Shown piece after piece: positions 8,567 through 17,800 of a DNA stretch of 48,739 nucleotides (positions within the stretch are counted from its first letter, which is position 1; every line of letters begins with the position of its first letter). A program made the position numbers and the translations under genes. Below the pieces are notes generated by a model. The model ran no database searches, was not told where the DNA came from, and saw only the letters and a program-made list of their open reading frames with translations. This DNA comes from Coprococcus sp. (GTDB lineage: Bacteria; Bacillota; Clostridia; Lachnospirales; Lachnospiraceae), in contig JAGBHU010000049.1 of the NCBI GenBank assembly GCA_017935345.1, positions 1-48,739 on the forward strand, written 5' to 3'.

Positions 8567-9772
8567 TTATTCAGCCTCTGACTCAGACTCTGTTTCTTCT
8601 GTTGTAGCACTGTCATCACTTGTCGTTCCCGCAGTATTTACACCGTTATCCATCATAAACTGCATAACCTTATCAGCCAGCGTATAATACATAATATCCT
8701 CTTCTGAATAATTGTTCTTTACATCATCCTCTGTGATACCATTGTCCGCAGCTATCTCCTTTATATATTCAGCCTTTTCATCATCGGAAACAGTCATGTT
8801 CTCTGCCATGGCAATCGCACAAACCACCATTTTTTCTTTTAAATTCTCTTCGCAGACGGATTGAATATATTCATCAAATTCTGCCTCATCTTCATAACCA
8901 TAATAATAAAGAATATAGGTTGCATAATCAATATTGTAAGACGCAGCCTGTGCCTGAAGAGAAGCTTTTATCTGTTCTGCCGACTCTGCTACTTCAGTCG
9001 CATTCAGATTATTAATAACGGCATTGTTAATTGCGGTTACCATCACTACATTCTGTGCGCTTGCAAGTGCATTTGCATCATTGTTCGTCTGCAATTCTTC
9101 TTTAATGGATTTTTCATAATCAGCCGTATTGCTGTAATCTGTATTTGCAGCAACAAGTTCATCGTTATACTCTGCTTCAACAGGTATCTTTATATAATTC
9201 AGAGTCGTTTCAAATACTGCCTCTTTTCCGTTCAGATTGTCAACACCGTAATTGTCAGGAAATGTTACCGTTACATCAAAGGTCTCTCCCGGCTTATGCC
9301 CTGCAATCTGGTCTTCAAAATTATCTATAAAAGAACCTGAACCAAGAACGATATCATATCCTGCTCCGGCTGTATTACCGCCCTCAAACTCAACGCCGTC
9401 AACGGTTCCTACAAAGTCAATATTGACCGTATCCCCCATCTTGGCTTCGCTCTTCTTGTCCTCCTCATAGGTTGAACAGGAATCAATAAATTCCTGAACC
9501 TTAAGCTGTACATCTGCATCCGTAACCTGAACAGGTGCATTCTCATATTCGATACCTTTATAATCGCCAAGTGTAACATCTTTTCCATAATATTCTATAT
9601 ATTCCTCTAACGTCATACCTGTTGTGTCTTTTGACGGATTTTCAGATTCGGAAGTCGTGCTCTGTTCCGATATAACACCCTTTTCCTTTTTATCTTTACC
9701 GCAGCCTGCCAATAATGACATGCTCATAACCAGTGCCGTTGCCAACACAAATGTCTTTCCAAATTTTCTCAT
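8567..9772 (-). CDS. Lipoprotein with trigger-factor-like FKBP and C-terminal chaperone domains (first of pair)
   Basis: A 401-residue predicted lipoprotein (lipobox LLAGC, Cys at 23), followed by a Ser/Thr/Glu linker. The FKBP-like module is at about 85-200 (MGDTVNIDFVGTVDGVEFEG; IVLGSGSFIDNFEDQIAGHK; TVTFPDNYG; KEAVFETTLNYI), close to the trigger-factor signature with intact G-x-F-I-x-x-F-E-x-Q-I-x-G-x-K. The helical C-terminal region (205-375) shares YNIDYATYILYYYGYEDEAEF and a VMQFMMDNGV end with its neighbour. The ribosome-docking domain of cytoplasmic trigger factor is missing, so it should act outside the membrane on secreted proteins (inference). It is the first gene of a two-gene unit. 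This copy keeps the FKBP core better than the downstream one, so the second may be more diverged or specialised. Confidence 0.8.
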   Translation of the reverse strand: MRKFGKTFVLATALVMSMSLLAGCGKDKKEKGVISEQSTTSESENPSKDTTGMTLEEYIEYYGKDVTLGDYKGIEYENAPVQVTDADVQLKVQEFIDSCSTYEEDKKSEAKMGDTVNIDFVGTVDGVEFEGGNTAGAGYDIVLGSGSFIDNFEDQIAGHKPGETFDVTVTFPDNYGVDNLNGKEAVFETTLNYIKIPVEAEYNDELVAANTDYSNTADYEKSIKEELQTNNDANALASAQNVVMVTAINNAVINNLNATEVAESAEQIKASLQAQAASYNIDYATYILYYYGYEDEAEFDEYIQSVCEENLKEKMVVCAIAMAENMTVSDDEKAEYIKEIAADNGITEDDVKNNYSEEDIMYYTLADKVMQFMMDNGVNTAGTTSDDSATTEETESESEAE

Positions 9773-10043
9773 TATTTTTACCTCTGATTATTATTATAGT
9801 ACAATACACCTATTTTAGGGTTATATCACATTTCAAAACAAAAATAAAGTTTTTTTACGGAATTCATGATTATTTCACACAAATGAATATTTATGAAATA
9901 AACCTTATTCATATATTCTTTACCCTATCTTTGTCATTCATACTTCCCAAAATTGAAATAATCGGCAGAACATCACTTTTTTGCAATCATGTCAACATCT
10001 TGTATTGAGCAGAAAGTTTTTTCCAATATTTTGTGTTTTTAAC

Positions 10044-10072
10044 TGGACAAATATCATTGCTGGTGCTATAAT
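10044..10072 (+). promoter_or_regulatory. Promoter of nrdD
   Basis: TGGACA (10044-10049), a 17-nt spacer and a perfect TATAAT (10067-10072), with an extended -10 TG (TGCTATAAT). The predicted start near 10079 gives a leader of about 155 nt. Confidence 0.65.
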
Positions 10073-10165
10073 CTGTAGCTGTTGGGGAATGCTTTATGGA
10101 ACAGACGATTTGAAAGCCCTAAAGGTTATGAAGTCGTTAATTTTTTTCGGCTTTTTTCGGCTATC

Positions 10166-10181
10166 ACACCATATATAGTGC
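10166..10181 (+). promoter_or_regulatory. NrdR-type box upstream of nrdD
   Basis: ACACCATATATAGTGC matches the known 16-bp NrdR consensus (acaCwAtATaTwGtgt) at nearly every position. NrdR represses ribonucleotide reductase genes when dATP is abundant. It lies about 95 nt downstream of the predicted start site and 54 nt before the ATG, an unusual place unless a second promoter overlaps it. NrdR boxes usually come in pairs; no clear second copy was found. Confidence 0.72.
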
Positions 10182-10235
10182 ATTTCCACCATTGAAAACT
10201 CAAGATTTAGGGGTTGCACGGAGGAGATTTTAGAA

Positions 10236-12362
10236 ATGCAGGTAATCAAAAGAGATGGTCGTGCCGTTTCCTTCGATAGAAGCAAGATTATCGTTGCTAT
10301 TCAAAAGGCAAACGCAGAAGTAGAACCTTCTGAAAAAGTCAGTGATGATAAGATTGAAGAAATCGTAAGCGGTATCGAAGCAAAAAACAGAAAAAGAATG
10401 TTGGTTGAAGACATACAGGATATTATCGAGCAGAATCTGATGGCTGACGGTAAGTTTGTTCTTGCAAAAACTTACATTATTTACAGATACAGCCGTGAAC
10501 TTATCAGAAAAGCAAACACAACCGATGATTCTATCCTCAGTCTTATTCAGAATAGAAACAAAGATGTCATGGAGGAAAATTCAAACAAGAATGCCACTGT
10601 TGCATCTACACAGAGAGACCTTATCGCAGGAGAAGTGTCCAAAGACCTTACAAAAAGAATGCTTCTTCCCGAAAAAATTTCAAAGGCGCATGCAGAAGGA
10701 GCAATCCATTTCCACGATGCAGATTACTTCCTTCAGCCTATATTCAACTGCTGCCTTATCAATATAGGAGATATGCTTGACAACGGAACCGTTATGAACG
10801 GCAAGCTTATTGAAAGCCCTAAGAGCTTTCAGGTAGCATGTACTATCGTAACACAGATTATTGCTTCTGTCGCATCAAGCCAGTATGGCGGTCAGTCTGT
10901 AGATGTCAGACATCTGGGCAAATATTTAAGAAAGAGCCGGGAAAAATACGAAGCACGCTACAAAAAAGAATTTGGCGATAAACTGGATGCGGAAACACTA
11001 AGCGCACTTATCAACGACAGGCTTAATGATGAATTGCGTTCCGGCGTACAGACGATTCAGTATCAGATTAATACACTTATGACTACAAACGGACAGTCTC
11101 CATTTGTAACGCTGTTCCTCAATTTGATACCGGATGACGAATATGTCGAAGAAAATGCCATGATTATAGAGGAGATTCTCCGTCAGAGACTTCAGGGTAT
11201 CAAGAACGAGGTAGGTGTATATGTAACCCCGGCTTTCCCTAAGCTTATCTATGTTCTGGATGAGCATAACTGCTTAAAGGGCGGCAAATATGATTATATT
11301 ACAAAACTGGCTATTCAGTGTTCTGCAAAGAGAATGTACCCTGATTATATCTCAGCAAAGAAAATGCGTGAAAATTATGAGGGCAATGTATTCTCATGCA
11401 TGGGCTGCCGTTCTTTCCTCTCCCCTTGGAAAGACGAAAACGGGGAATATAAATGGGAAGGTCGTTTTAACCAGGGTGTTGTCAGCATCAACCTGCCACA
11501 GATAGGTATTCTTGCAAAGGGTGATGATGACAAATTCTGGGCACTGCTCGATGAAAGACTGCAGCTCTGCTATGATGCACTTATGTGCCGTCACAGAGCG
11601 CTTGAAGGTACTACCTCCGATGTCAGTCCTGTTCACTGGCAATATGGTGCGATTGCAAGACTTAAGAAAGGCGAGGTTATCGACCCGCTTCTTCACAACG
11701 GCTATTCAACCATATCACTCGGCTACATCGGTATTTATGAGACTACCATGCTGATGCGGGGTGTCAGCCACACCAATCCTATCGGAGAAGAATTTGCGCT
11801 TAAGGTCATGAATCATCTTCGTGCCGCCTGTGATAAGTGGAAAGCTGATACCGGTCTTGGTTTCGGTCTGTACGGCACACCTGCGGAAAGCTTATGCTAC
11901 AGATTTGCCCGTATCGACAAAGAGCGTTTTGGTACGATTGCTAATGTTACAGACAAGGGCTATTACACAAATTCCTATCACGTTGATGTACGTGAAAAGA
12001 TCGATGCATTCAGCAAATTCAGATTTGAGAGCCAGTTCCAGACAATCTCATCAGGTGGAGCGATCTCATATGCTGAAATTCCAAACATGCGTAACAATCT
12101 TGATGCTTTAGCCGAGGTTGTAAGATATATATATGATAATATTCAATATGCTGAATTTAATACAAAGTCTGATTACTGCCATGTATGCGGCTATGATGGC
12201 GAAATCATTATTAATGACGATGGGGAATGGGAATGCCCGCAATGCGGCAACAAAGACCATGCCAAAATGAATGTAACAAGAAGAACCTGTGGTTACCTTG
12301 GCGAAAACTTCTGGAATGTAGGAAAGACAAAGGAACTCGCATCAAGAGTGCTTCATTTATAA
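10236..12362 (+). CDS. nrdD: Anaerobic (class III) ribonucleoside-triphosphate reductase
   Basis: Reduces ribonucleoside triphosphates to deoxyribonucleotides under anaerobic conditions with a glycyl radical. The 708-residue chain starts with an ATP-cone regulatory domain (MQVIKRDGRAVSFDRSKI, about 1-90), followed by the ten-stranded barrel with FSCMGCRSFLSPW. Near the C-terminus two CxxC pairs (CHVCGYDGE; CPQCGNKD) form the zinc site. The radical-bearing motif RRTCGYLGE places the glycine at about residue 686. GGAGGAG precedes the ATG by 10 nt. Its activase gene nrdG and dut follow on the same strand. Transcription is probably under NrdR control through the box at 10166. All key residues are present. 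Confidence 0.97.
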   Translation: MQVIKRDGRAVSFDRSKIIVAIQKANAEVEPSEKVSDDKIEEIVSGIEAKNRKRMLVEDIQDIIEQNLMADGKFVLAKTYIIYRYSRELIRKANTTDDSILSLIQNRNKDVMEENSNKNATVASTQRDLIAGEVSKDLTKRMLLPEKISKAHAEGAIHFHDADYFLQPIFNCCLINIGDMLDNGTVMNGKLIESPKSFQVACTIVTQIIASVASSQYGGQSVDVRHLGKYLRKSREKYEARYKKEFGDKLDAETLSALINDRLNDELRSGVQTIQYQINTLMTTNGQSPFVTLFLNLIPDDEYVEENAMIIEEILRQRLQGIKNEVGVYVTPAFPKLIYVLDEHNCLKGGKYDYITKLAIQCSAKRMYPDYISAKKMRENYEGNVFSCMGCRSFLSPWKDENGEYKWEGRFNQGVVSINLPQIGILAKGDDDKFWALLDERLQLCYDALMCRHRALEGTTSDVSPVHWQYGAIARLKKGEVIDPLLHNGYSTISLGYIGIYETTMLMRGVSHTNPIGEEFALKVMNHLRAACDKWKADTGLGFGLYGTPAESLCYRFARIDKERFGTIANVTDKGYYTNSYHVDVREKIDAFSKFRFESQFQTISSGGAISYAEIPNMRNNLDALAEVVRYIYDNIQYAEFNTKSDYCHVCGYDGEIIINDDGEWECPQCGNKDHAKMNVTRRTCGYLGENFWNVGKTKELASRVLHL

Positions 12363-12713
12363 TAGCAGATTTTAAAAATACAGGTATATATTGAAAAAGC
12401 ACAGGCATATATTATAAAAACAGCTTGCATTATAAATATATGTGAGTTACAATAGATATAGATTATTGTAAATACAGCTTTTGCAATAATGATGTATGAT
12501 TTTAAATAAATAATTCTGAAATTATCTGCTATTCAATATGTGCATTAATAATTTCAATTTGTATGGTCTGCATGTCGTAGAGGGCAAGGCAGGCCATACT
12601 TAATTTATACGGATATTTGATAACAGAAATGATTGTTAACGATGTACAAACCGACAACTTATGAATGCATGGTTAAACTGTTACGATATTCAAAACCGTC
12701 AATGGAGGTATTT
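12363..12713. other. AT-rich spacer between nrdD and nrdG
   Basis: 351 nt with no supported gene. It contains repeated ATATAT/TATTATAAA tracts, a weak AT-only hairpin TTACAATA/TATTGTAA (12448-12471) and the stronger hairpin at 12561-12599. NrdG can be read in frame up to 12633, but only the internal ATG at 12714 has a ribosome binding site. Confidence 0.6.
12561..12599 (+). promoter_or_regulatory. Structured hairpin upstream of nrdG
   Basis: GTATGGTCTGC pairs with GCAGGCCATAC over 11 bp, with one G-U pair and a 17-nt loop. A short T-rich stretch follows (TTAATTTATA), not a clean T-run. It could be a weak nrdD terminator or a leader structure of nrdG. Confidence 0.5.
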
Positions 12714-13250
12714 ATGAACTACGCAGATATTAAATTATGTGATGTTGCAAATGGTGTTGGAATTCGTGTATCACTGTTCGTATCAGGCTGTACACACCAT
12801 TGCAAAAACTGCTTTAATTCCGAAACATGGGATTTCAACTACGGAAAAGCTTTTACCGATAAAGAGATGGATTATATCATAGAAAATTCCAATGCACCGC
12901 ATATTACAGGTCTTTCACTGCTGGGCGGCGAACCATTGGAATTTGTAAACCAACAGGGTATTCTGCCTCTTGTTAAACGATATAAAGAAACATATCCTGA
13001 CAAAACGATTTGGTGCTATACAGGTTATGATTTTGAAAAGGATATATTGGGCAGGATGGTCCATCAATGGGACTTCACTTCAGAACTCTTAAGCTATCTC
13101 GATGTAATCGTCGACGGTGAATTCATAGAGGAGGAGAAAAGCTTAAGCCTGCGTTTTAAAGGCTCTGCAAACCAACGAATTATAGATGTACCAAAATCCC
13201 TTGCTCAAGGCAAAACCATATTATGGGATGAAAAGGGACGTTTTTTCTAA
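12714..13250 (+). CDS. nrdG: Anaerobic ribonucleotide reductase activating protein (radical SAM)
   Basis: Radical-SAM activase that generates the glycyl radical on NrdD using a [4Fe-4S] cluster and S-adenosylmethionine. The cluster-binding CxxxCxxC is visible as CTHHCKNC (Cys 26, 30, 33), followed by the family-typical FNSETWDF and the SAM-contacting LSLLGGEPL. The length of 178 residues fits the family. The frame is open 27 codons further upstream, but the ATG at 12714 is preceded by GGAGG at a spacing of 5 nt and gives the family-typical N-terminus MNYADIKL, so that start is chosen. It lies 351 nt after nrdD, so it may have its own promoter. dut follows after 40 nt. Confidence 0.95.
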   Translation: MNYADIKLCDVANGVGIRVSLFVSGCTHHCKNCFNSETWDFNYGKAFTDKEMDYIIENSNAPHITGLSLLGGEPLEFVNQQGILPLVKRYKETYPDKTIWCYTGYDFEKDILGRMVHQWDFTSELLSYLDVIVDGEFIEEEKSLSLRFKGSANQRIIDVPKSLAQGKTILWDEKGRFF

Positions 13251-13290
13251 AACAGGATACTATGAAATGGGAAAGGAAGGTTTTTTTAAC

Positions 13291-13737
13291 ATGAATTCAT
13301 ATCATATCAATATTAAAAAACTGAACGAGAAGGCTGTAATTCCGTCATACGGTTCAGAATATGCCGCAGGTGCAGACCTTTACGCATGCATCGATGAACC
13401 GGTTACATTTGAACCGGGTCAGACGCTTCTGATACATACAGGCATTGCCATGGAAATCCCTGCCGGATATGCCGGTCTTATCTATGCAAGAAGCGGACTT
13501 GCTTCCAAAAAAGGACTTGCTCCTGCAAACAAAGTAGGTGTAATCGACGCGGATTATCGTGGTGAAATAATGGTCGCACTCCATAATCACAGCAAGGTTT
13601 CCGTCTCCATAGAGCCAAACGAGCGTATTGCACAGCTTGTTATCACCCCTTATATAACAGGTATTTTTCATGAAGCAGATGAATTAAGTGACACAATAAG
13701 AGGTGCCGGCGGATTCGGCTCCACCGGCACAAAATAA
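13291..13737 (+). CDS. dut: dUTP diphosphatase (trimeric dUTPase)
   Basis: Hydrolyses dUTP to dUMP and pyrophosphate, keeping uracil out of DNA and feeding dTMP synthesis. All five trimeric dUTPase motifs are present in 148 residues: I AAGADLYA, II ARSGLASKKG, III GVIDADYRGEI, IV RIAQLVI and V RGAGGFGSTG. The frame is open 35 codons further upstream, overlapping nrdG, but AAGGAAGG lies before the ATG at 13291 and the product then has normal length. It follows nrdD and nrdG, all in deoxynucleotide supply. Its stop codon lies 3 nt from the stop of the convergent lipoprotein gene, with no terminator between them. Confidence 0.96.
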   Translation: MNSYHINIKKLNEKAVIPSYGSEYAAGADLYACIDEPVTFEPGQTLLIHTGIAMEIPAGYAGLIYARSGLASKKGLAPANKVGVIDADYRGEIMVALHNHSKVSVSIEPNERIAQLVITPYITGIFHEADELSDTIRGAGGFGSTGTK

Positions 13738-13740
13738 ATT

Positions 13741-14766
13741 CTATTCAAATACTATTTTTTTGTAAATCTCATTATCAACTCTTTTGCTGTAGCTGTAGCC
13801 TTTATCCAGCTCCGCAATCCATGTTGTAATGAGATTTGCATAATACTCCTGATTTGCTTCTTCCGTAAGCTTTGCTTTATTCTCTGCCGTAGCTTCTTTA
13901 TCCGTCAAGGCCGTCATCTGAAAGATATGATACCCATATTCTGTCTCGACCACCTGTGATATCTCTCCGTCTTCCATTCCATATAGAATATCCAACGCTG
14001 CCTGTCCATAAGTATCGATGATTTCCTCTTTACCCATGGTATGACTTCCTGCATATTTCAAATCATATGTGTATCCTAAAAATGCAATATTCAAATCCGG
14101 ATTATCATTTTCTGCAACGATGCTTTTATAAGCACTCTCCGCTTTTTCCTTCTGTTCTTTTATTTTATCAGAGGAATATACAACAATATTACCAAACTGG
14201 TCTTTACTATAACATTCAAAAAACATATCATAAAACGTAGTCATTCGCGCCTGCTCATCCGACACTTCGGTATTGCTGTCACGCATGACATATTCATACA
14301 CCTTTTCTGCCAGCAGATTTTCCTTTAATACCGTAGCTATGGTATCACGTTTCATTCCCACTTTTTCTATTTGTGCATCCGTAAGCATGGCATAGAATTC
14401 ATCGGCAGCCTGTTCCTGCTCCGCCTTTTCATTCTCAGTCAGACTGATGCCATATTCATCTGCTTTTGTAATGAGTGTCTTTGTTTTTACAATATCGGCT
14501 ATAATTTCTTTTCTTGCCGTATCCTCTACATCCATCTCCAGCCCGTCATCCGTGACAATGCTTTCATTCCATACCTTTTCGCCATACTTCTGCTCGTACG
14601 CATCGATTGTGGTCTGTGCATAGATATACACCTCATCCAGATATATCTTCTCATCATTATATTCAAAGACAATATATCTTCCGTCCTCACTGACTTCCTT
14701 GGCACCACAGCCTGTTACCATACAACATACAAACATCAGACAAATTATATATAGATATCTTTTCAA
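13741..14766 (-). CDS. PrsA-like lipoprotein foldase (SurA/parvulin family)
   Basis: A lipid-anchored peptidyl-prolyl isomerase-like folding factor for exported proteins. The preferred start is the TTG at 14766, because GGAGGAG lies 6 nt before it. The ATG at 14781 overlaps that Shine-Dalgarno site. The resulting 341-residue protein starts MKRYLYIICLMFVCCMVTGC, a classical lipoprotein signal with lipobox MVTGC. The N-terminal helical SurA-like region (about 35-190) contains many Glu/Lys helices. The parvulin-like domain (about 195-310) includes MEDGEISQVVETEYGYHIFQM, the typical end of PpiC domains. It is the last gene of the glmU-like/pth/mfd series, 41 nt after mfd, an order known in clostridia. 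Whether it is an active isomerase is not clear from sequence. Confidence 0.82.
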   Translation of the reverse strand: MKRYLYIICLMFVCCMVTGCGAKEVSEDGRYIVFEYNDEKIYLDEVYIYAQTTIDAYEQKYGEKVWNESIVTDDGLEMDVEDTARKEIIADIVKTKTLITKADEYGISLTENEKAEQEQAADEFYAMLTDAQIEKVGMKRDTIATVLKENLLAEKVYEYVMRDSNTEVSDEQARMTTFYDMFFECYSKDQFGNIVVYSSDKIKEQKEKAESAYKSIVAENDNPDLNIAFLGYTYDLKYAGSHTMGKEEIIDTYGQAALDILYGMEDGEISQVVETEYGYHIFQMTALTDKEATAENKAKLTEEANQEYYANLITTWIAELDKGYSYSKRVDNEIYKKIVFE

Positions 14767-14822
14767 ATTTTTCTCCTCCATGTATCACTTATGGCTTTAC
14801 CAATAATTGTATTTTAGCCCCA

Positions 14823-17800
14823 TCACTCTCGAATTACAAGTGAAGAAATATCTTCAACTACACTTTCCACCTGCTGCCATATGTCTTTTTCGCCAAGATG
14901 ACCTGTTTTTAAAATGAAATATGGTGTTTTTCCGACTTCAAACCGCATTTTTCCATCATAATTCTTCAGCATATCATCTATGGCATCCGTATTGATCCTT
15001 GCATTTCCATACATTCCAAATTTAAACTCATTTGCAGTCAGGGTAATGCCGGTGATATAGCACTTATTTGCCCTAGCTCGAAGAAGTGATATGTCAAGCA
15101 GATTCATTGCCTCCTTCGGAATATCCCCAAATCTGTCAGTCATTTCGTCGATTAAATCCTCATAGCTCTCCTGTCCGTCTATCTGGGATATCCGCTTATA
15201 GAAATCCAGCTTTACAAATTCGTTCTTTACGTAATCAGCCGGAATCAATGCATCAAACGGAAGCTGTACCGTCGTTTCAAACCGTTCATGGGTCTGTTCG
15301 CCCTTAAGAGTTTTAACCGCATCATTCAGCATTTTACAATAAAGGTCATATCCGACGGTTTCCATATGTCCCGACTGGTCGGCACCAAGGATATTTCCGG
15401 CACCCCGAATCTCCAAATCCTTCATGGAAACCTTTATGCCCGAACCCAAATCCGTAAATTCCCGAATTGCCTTCAGTCTCTTCTCTGCAGTTTCCTTAAT
15501 CAGCTTATCCCGCTTGTAAGTCAGGAACGCATATGCAGCTCTGTCGGAACGTCCGACTCTTCCCCTAAGCTGATAAAGCTGTGCAAGTCCGAATTTATCG
15601 GCATCATGAATAATCATGGTATTCGCATTTGGAATATCCAGTCCCGTTTCAATAATCGTTGTACATACAAGTACATCTATCTCACGGTTGATAAACCTGT
15701 ACATAATATCCTCAAGCTGCCGCTCATTCATCTGACCGTGTGCAAATTCAATTTTAGCTTCCGGCACTACCTGAATAAGCTCTCTTGTTATTTCCTCTAT
15801 ATTATTTACCTTGTTATAGACATAGTATACCTGCCCGTTTCTTGCCAACTCACGCCTTATGGCTTCCCTTACCAATTCATAGTCATGTTCAAGCACATAT
15901 GTTTGAATTGCACGCCTGTCAACAGGTGCTTCCTCCAATACACTCATATCACGGATTCCGATAAGGCTCATATGAAGCGTTCTCGGAATAGGTGTGGCAG
16001 TAAGCGTCAAGACGTCCACATTTGTCTTTAACTGCTTGATTTTCTCTTTATGGGTTACACCAAAACGCTGTTCCTCATCTATGATTAAAAGCCCAAGATT
16101 TTTAAAATCCACATCCTTTGACAGCAACCTGTGGGTACCGATTACAATATCAACCCTGCCTGCCTTTAAATCCTTTATCGTCTCTTTGATTTCCTTTGCA
16201 GTACAAAATCTGCAGAGCAGACGGATTTCTACAGGAAAATCCTTCATACGCTCCTTAAAGGTATTGTAATGCTGTTGGGCAAGAATCGTAGTCGGTACAA
16301 GATATGCAACCTGTCTGCTGTCACCTACCGCCTTAAATGCAGCCCGAATCGCCACCTCCGTCTTGCCATAGCCGACATCACCGCATATCAGCCTATCCAT
16401 GATTTTACCGCTTTCCATATCCTGCTTTGTATCACGGATTGCCGCAAGCTGGTCTTCCGTTTCCTCATATGGAAACAGCTCCTCAAACTCCCGCTGCCAT
16501 ACAGAATCAGGCGAATAAGCAAACCCCTGCTGCGATTGTCTTTTTGCATAAAGCTCTACCAAATCCTTTGCAATCGATGCCACATGGCTCTTTACACGGC
16601 TTCTTGTTTTCTCCCATTCACCCGTTCCAAGCTTATTGATTTTCGGCCTGCGTGATTCCTTGTCTGAGAATTTCTGAATACTGTCGGTTTCGGAAGCAAG
16701 CACATAGAGCTTTCCTCCACCCGCATATTCGATGGTAATATAATCTTTTACAACCCGCTCTACCTCTACTTTTTCAATTCCTCTATAGATACCGACACCA
16801 TATTTTTCATGGATTACATAGTCACCTACACTGATATCGGCAAAGCTTTTTACAACCTCACCTGCATACGGACTCTTAACCTTGCTTTTTCTTCTGTTAC
16901 TGCCCCTTGAAACAAAAATATCGCCTTCACTGATGACCGCCAGCTTCATTTCAGGAAATTCAAATCCGGACCGCAGCCTTCCTGTCGTTACCATCATCTC
17001 TCTGTCTGTCAAAGCCCGTTCTGCCTTTTCTGAGAAAAAACAGGTAACATCATTATTCATCAGATTGTCTACAAGCCGCTTTGCTCTTGTTGCAGACGGC
17101 GATACAAGAATGATTCTATAGTTCTTTTTCTTCCACTTTTCTATATCGGATATCAGCAAATCAAAGCTGTTCTTATATGAAACAACCGACTTACTCTCCA
17201 ATTCTACTCTTTGTTTTTCTTTTATAAGGCCATCCGACTGCGGCAATACGGCAAATGTAAGAAGACTGTAATTTGCCATGGCATTTGCAATATAAGCAAA
17301 ATCAAATAATAATTTCAACTGATTCGGCAGTATATAACCACCCTCCAGCCTGCTCTTCATGCTGTCCACAAAGCCGTCATAATATTCCTGACCTTTGGCG
17401 GCCACCTTCTGAGGCTCATCTACAATAACAAATGACTCCTTTGGCATACAGTCAATCAATGAAACCGTCTTGCTATAGAAATAGTCCACATAACCGTCTA
17501 CACTGGCAGATGCATTAAACTCTTCAAGCTGCTCTTTCAGGCCTTCCACCTCACGGTTAATTCTGGCATATGCTTCCGTTTTAAATGCTGTTTTAAGCTG
17601 TGTGGCATACTCTTTTTTCTCTTTTTCTATCTTCTTTATACCATCTGCTATACGCTGCTTCGAAAGAACCATCTCACTTGCAGGATAAATATCAAGTTCA
17701 TCCACCGGCTCAATAGAACGCTGACTTTCAACATCAAAGCTTTTTATGGTATCTATTTCCGTATCCCACAAATCAATCCTGTACGGACACTCTTCCGTTA

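Larger units (their letters stand above)
9773..10235. other. Divergent intergenic region between foldase pair and nrdD
   Basis: 463 nt without a supported gene. It holds the nrdD promoter (10044-10072), an NrdR-type box (10166-10181), a T-rich direct repeat (TTTTTTCGGCT twice, about 10142-10163) and a long nrdD leader of about 155 nt. For the leftward genes a TATAAT is present at 9793-9798 (minus), without a convincing -35 hexamer. No riboswitch was recognised. Confidence 0.6.

Noticed and set aside
8861-9340. A 159-residue plus-strand ORF with hydrophobic and Cys-rich content
   Set aside because: It lies fully inside the first trigger-factor-like lipoprotein gene on the other strand and has no ribosome binding site or recognisable family.
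9773-10043. Cobalamin or other riboswitch upstream of the ribonucleotide reductase
   Set aside because: No conserved aptamer core was recognised, and class III reductase does not need B12.
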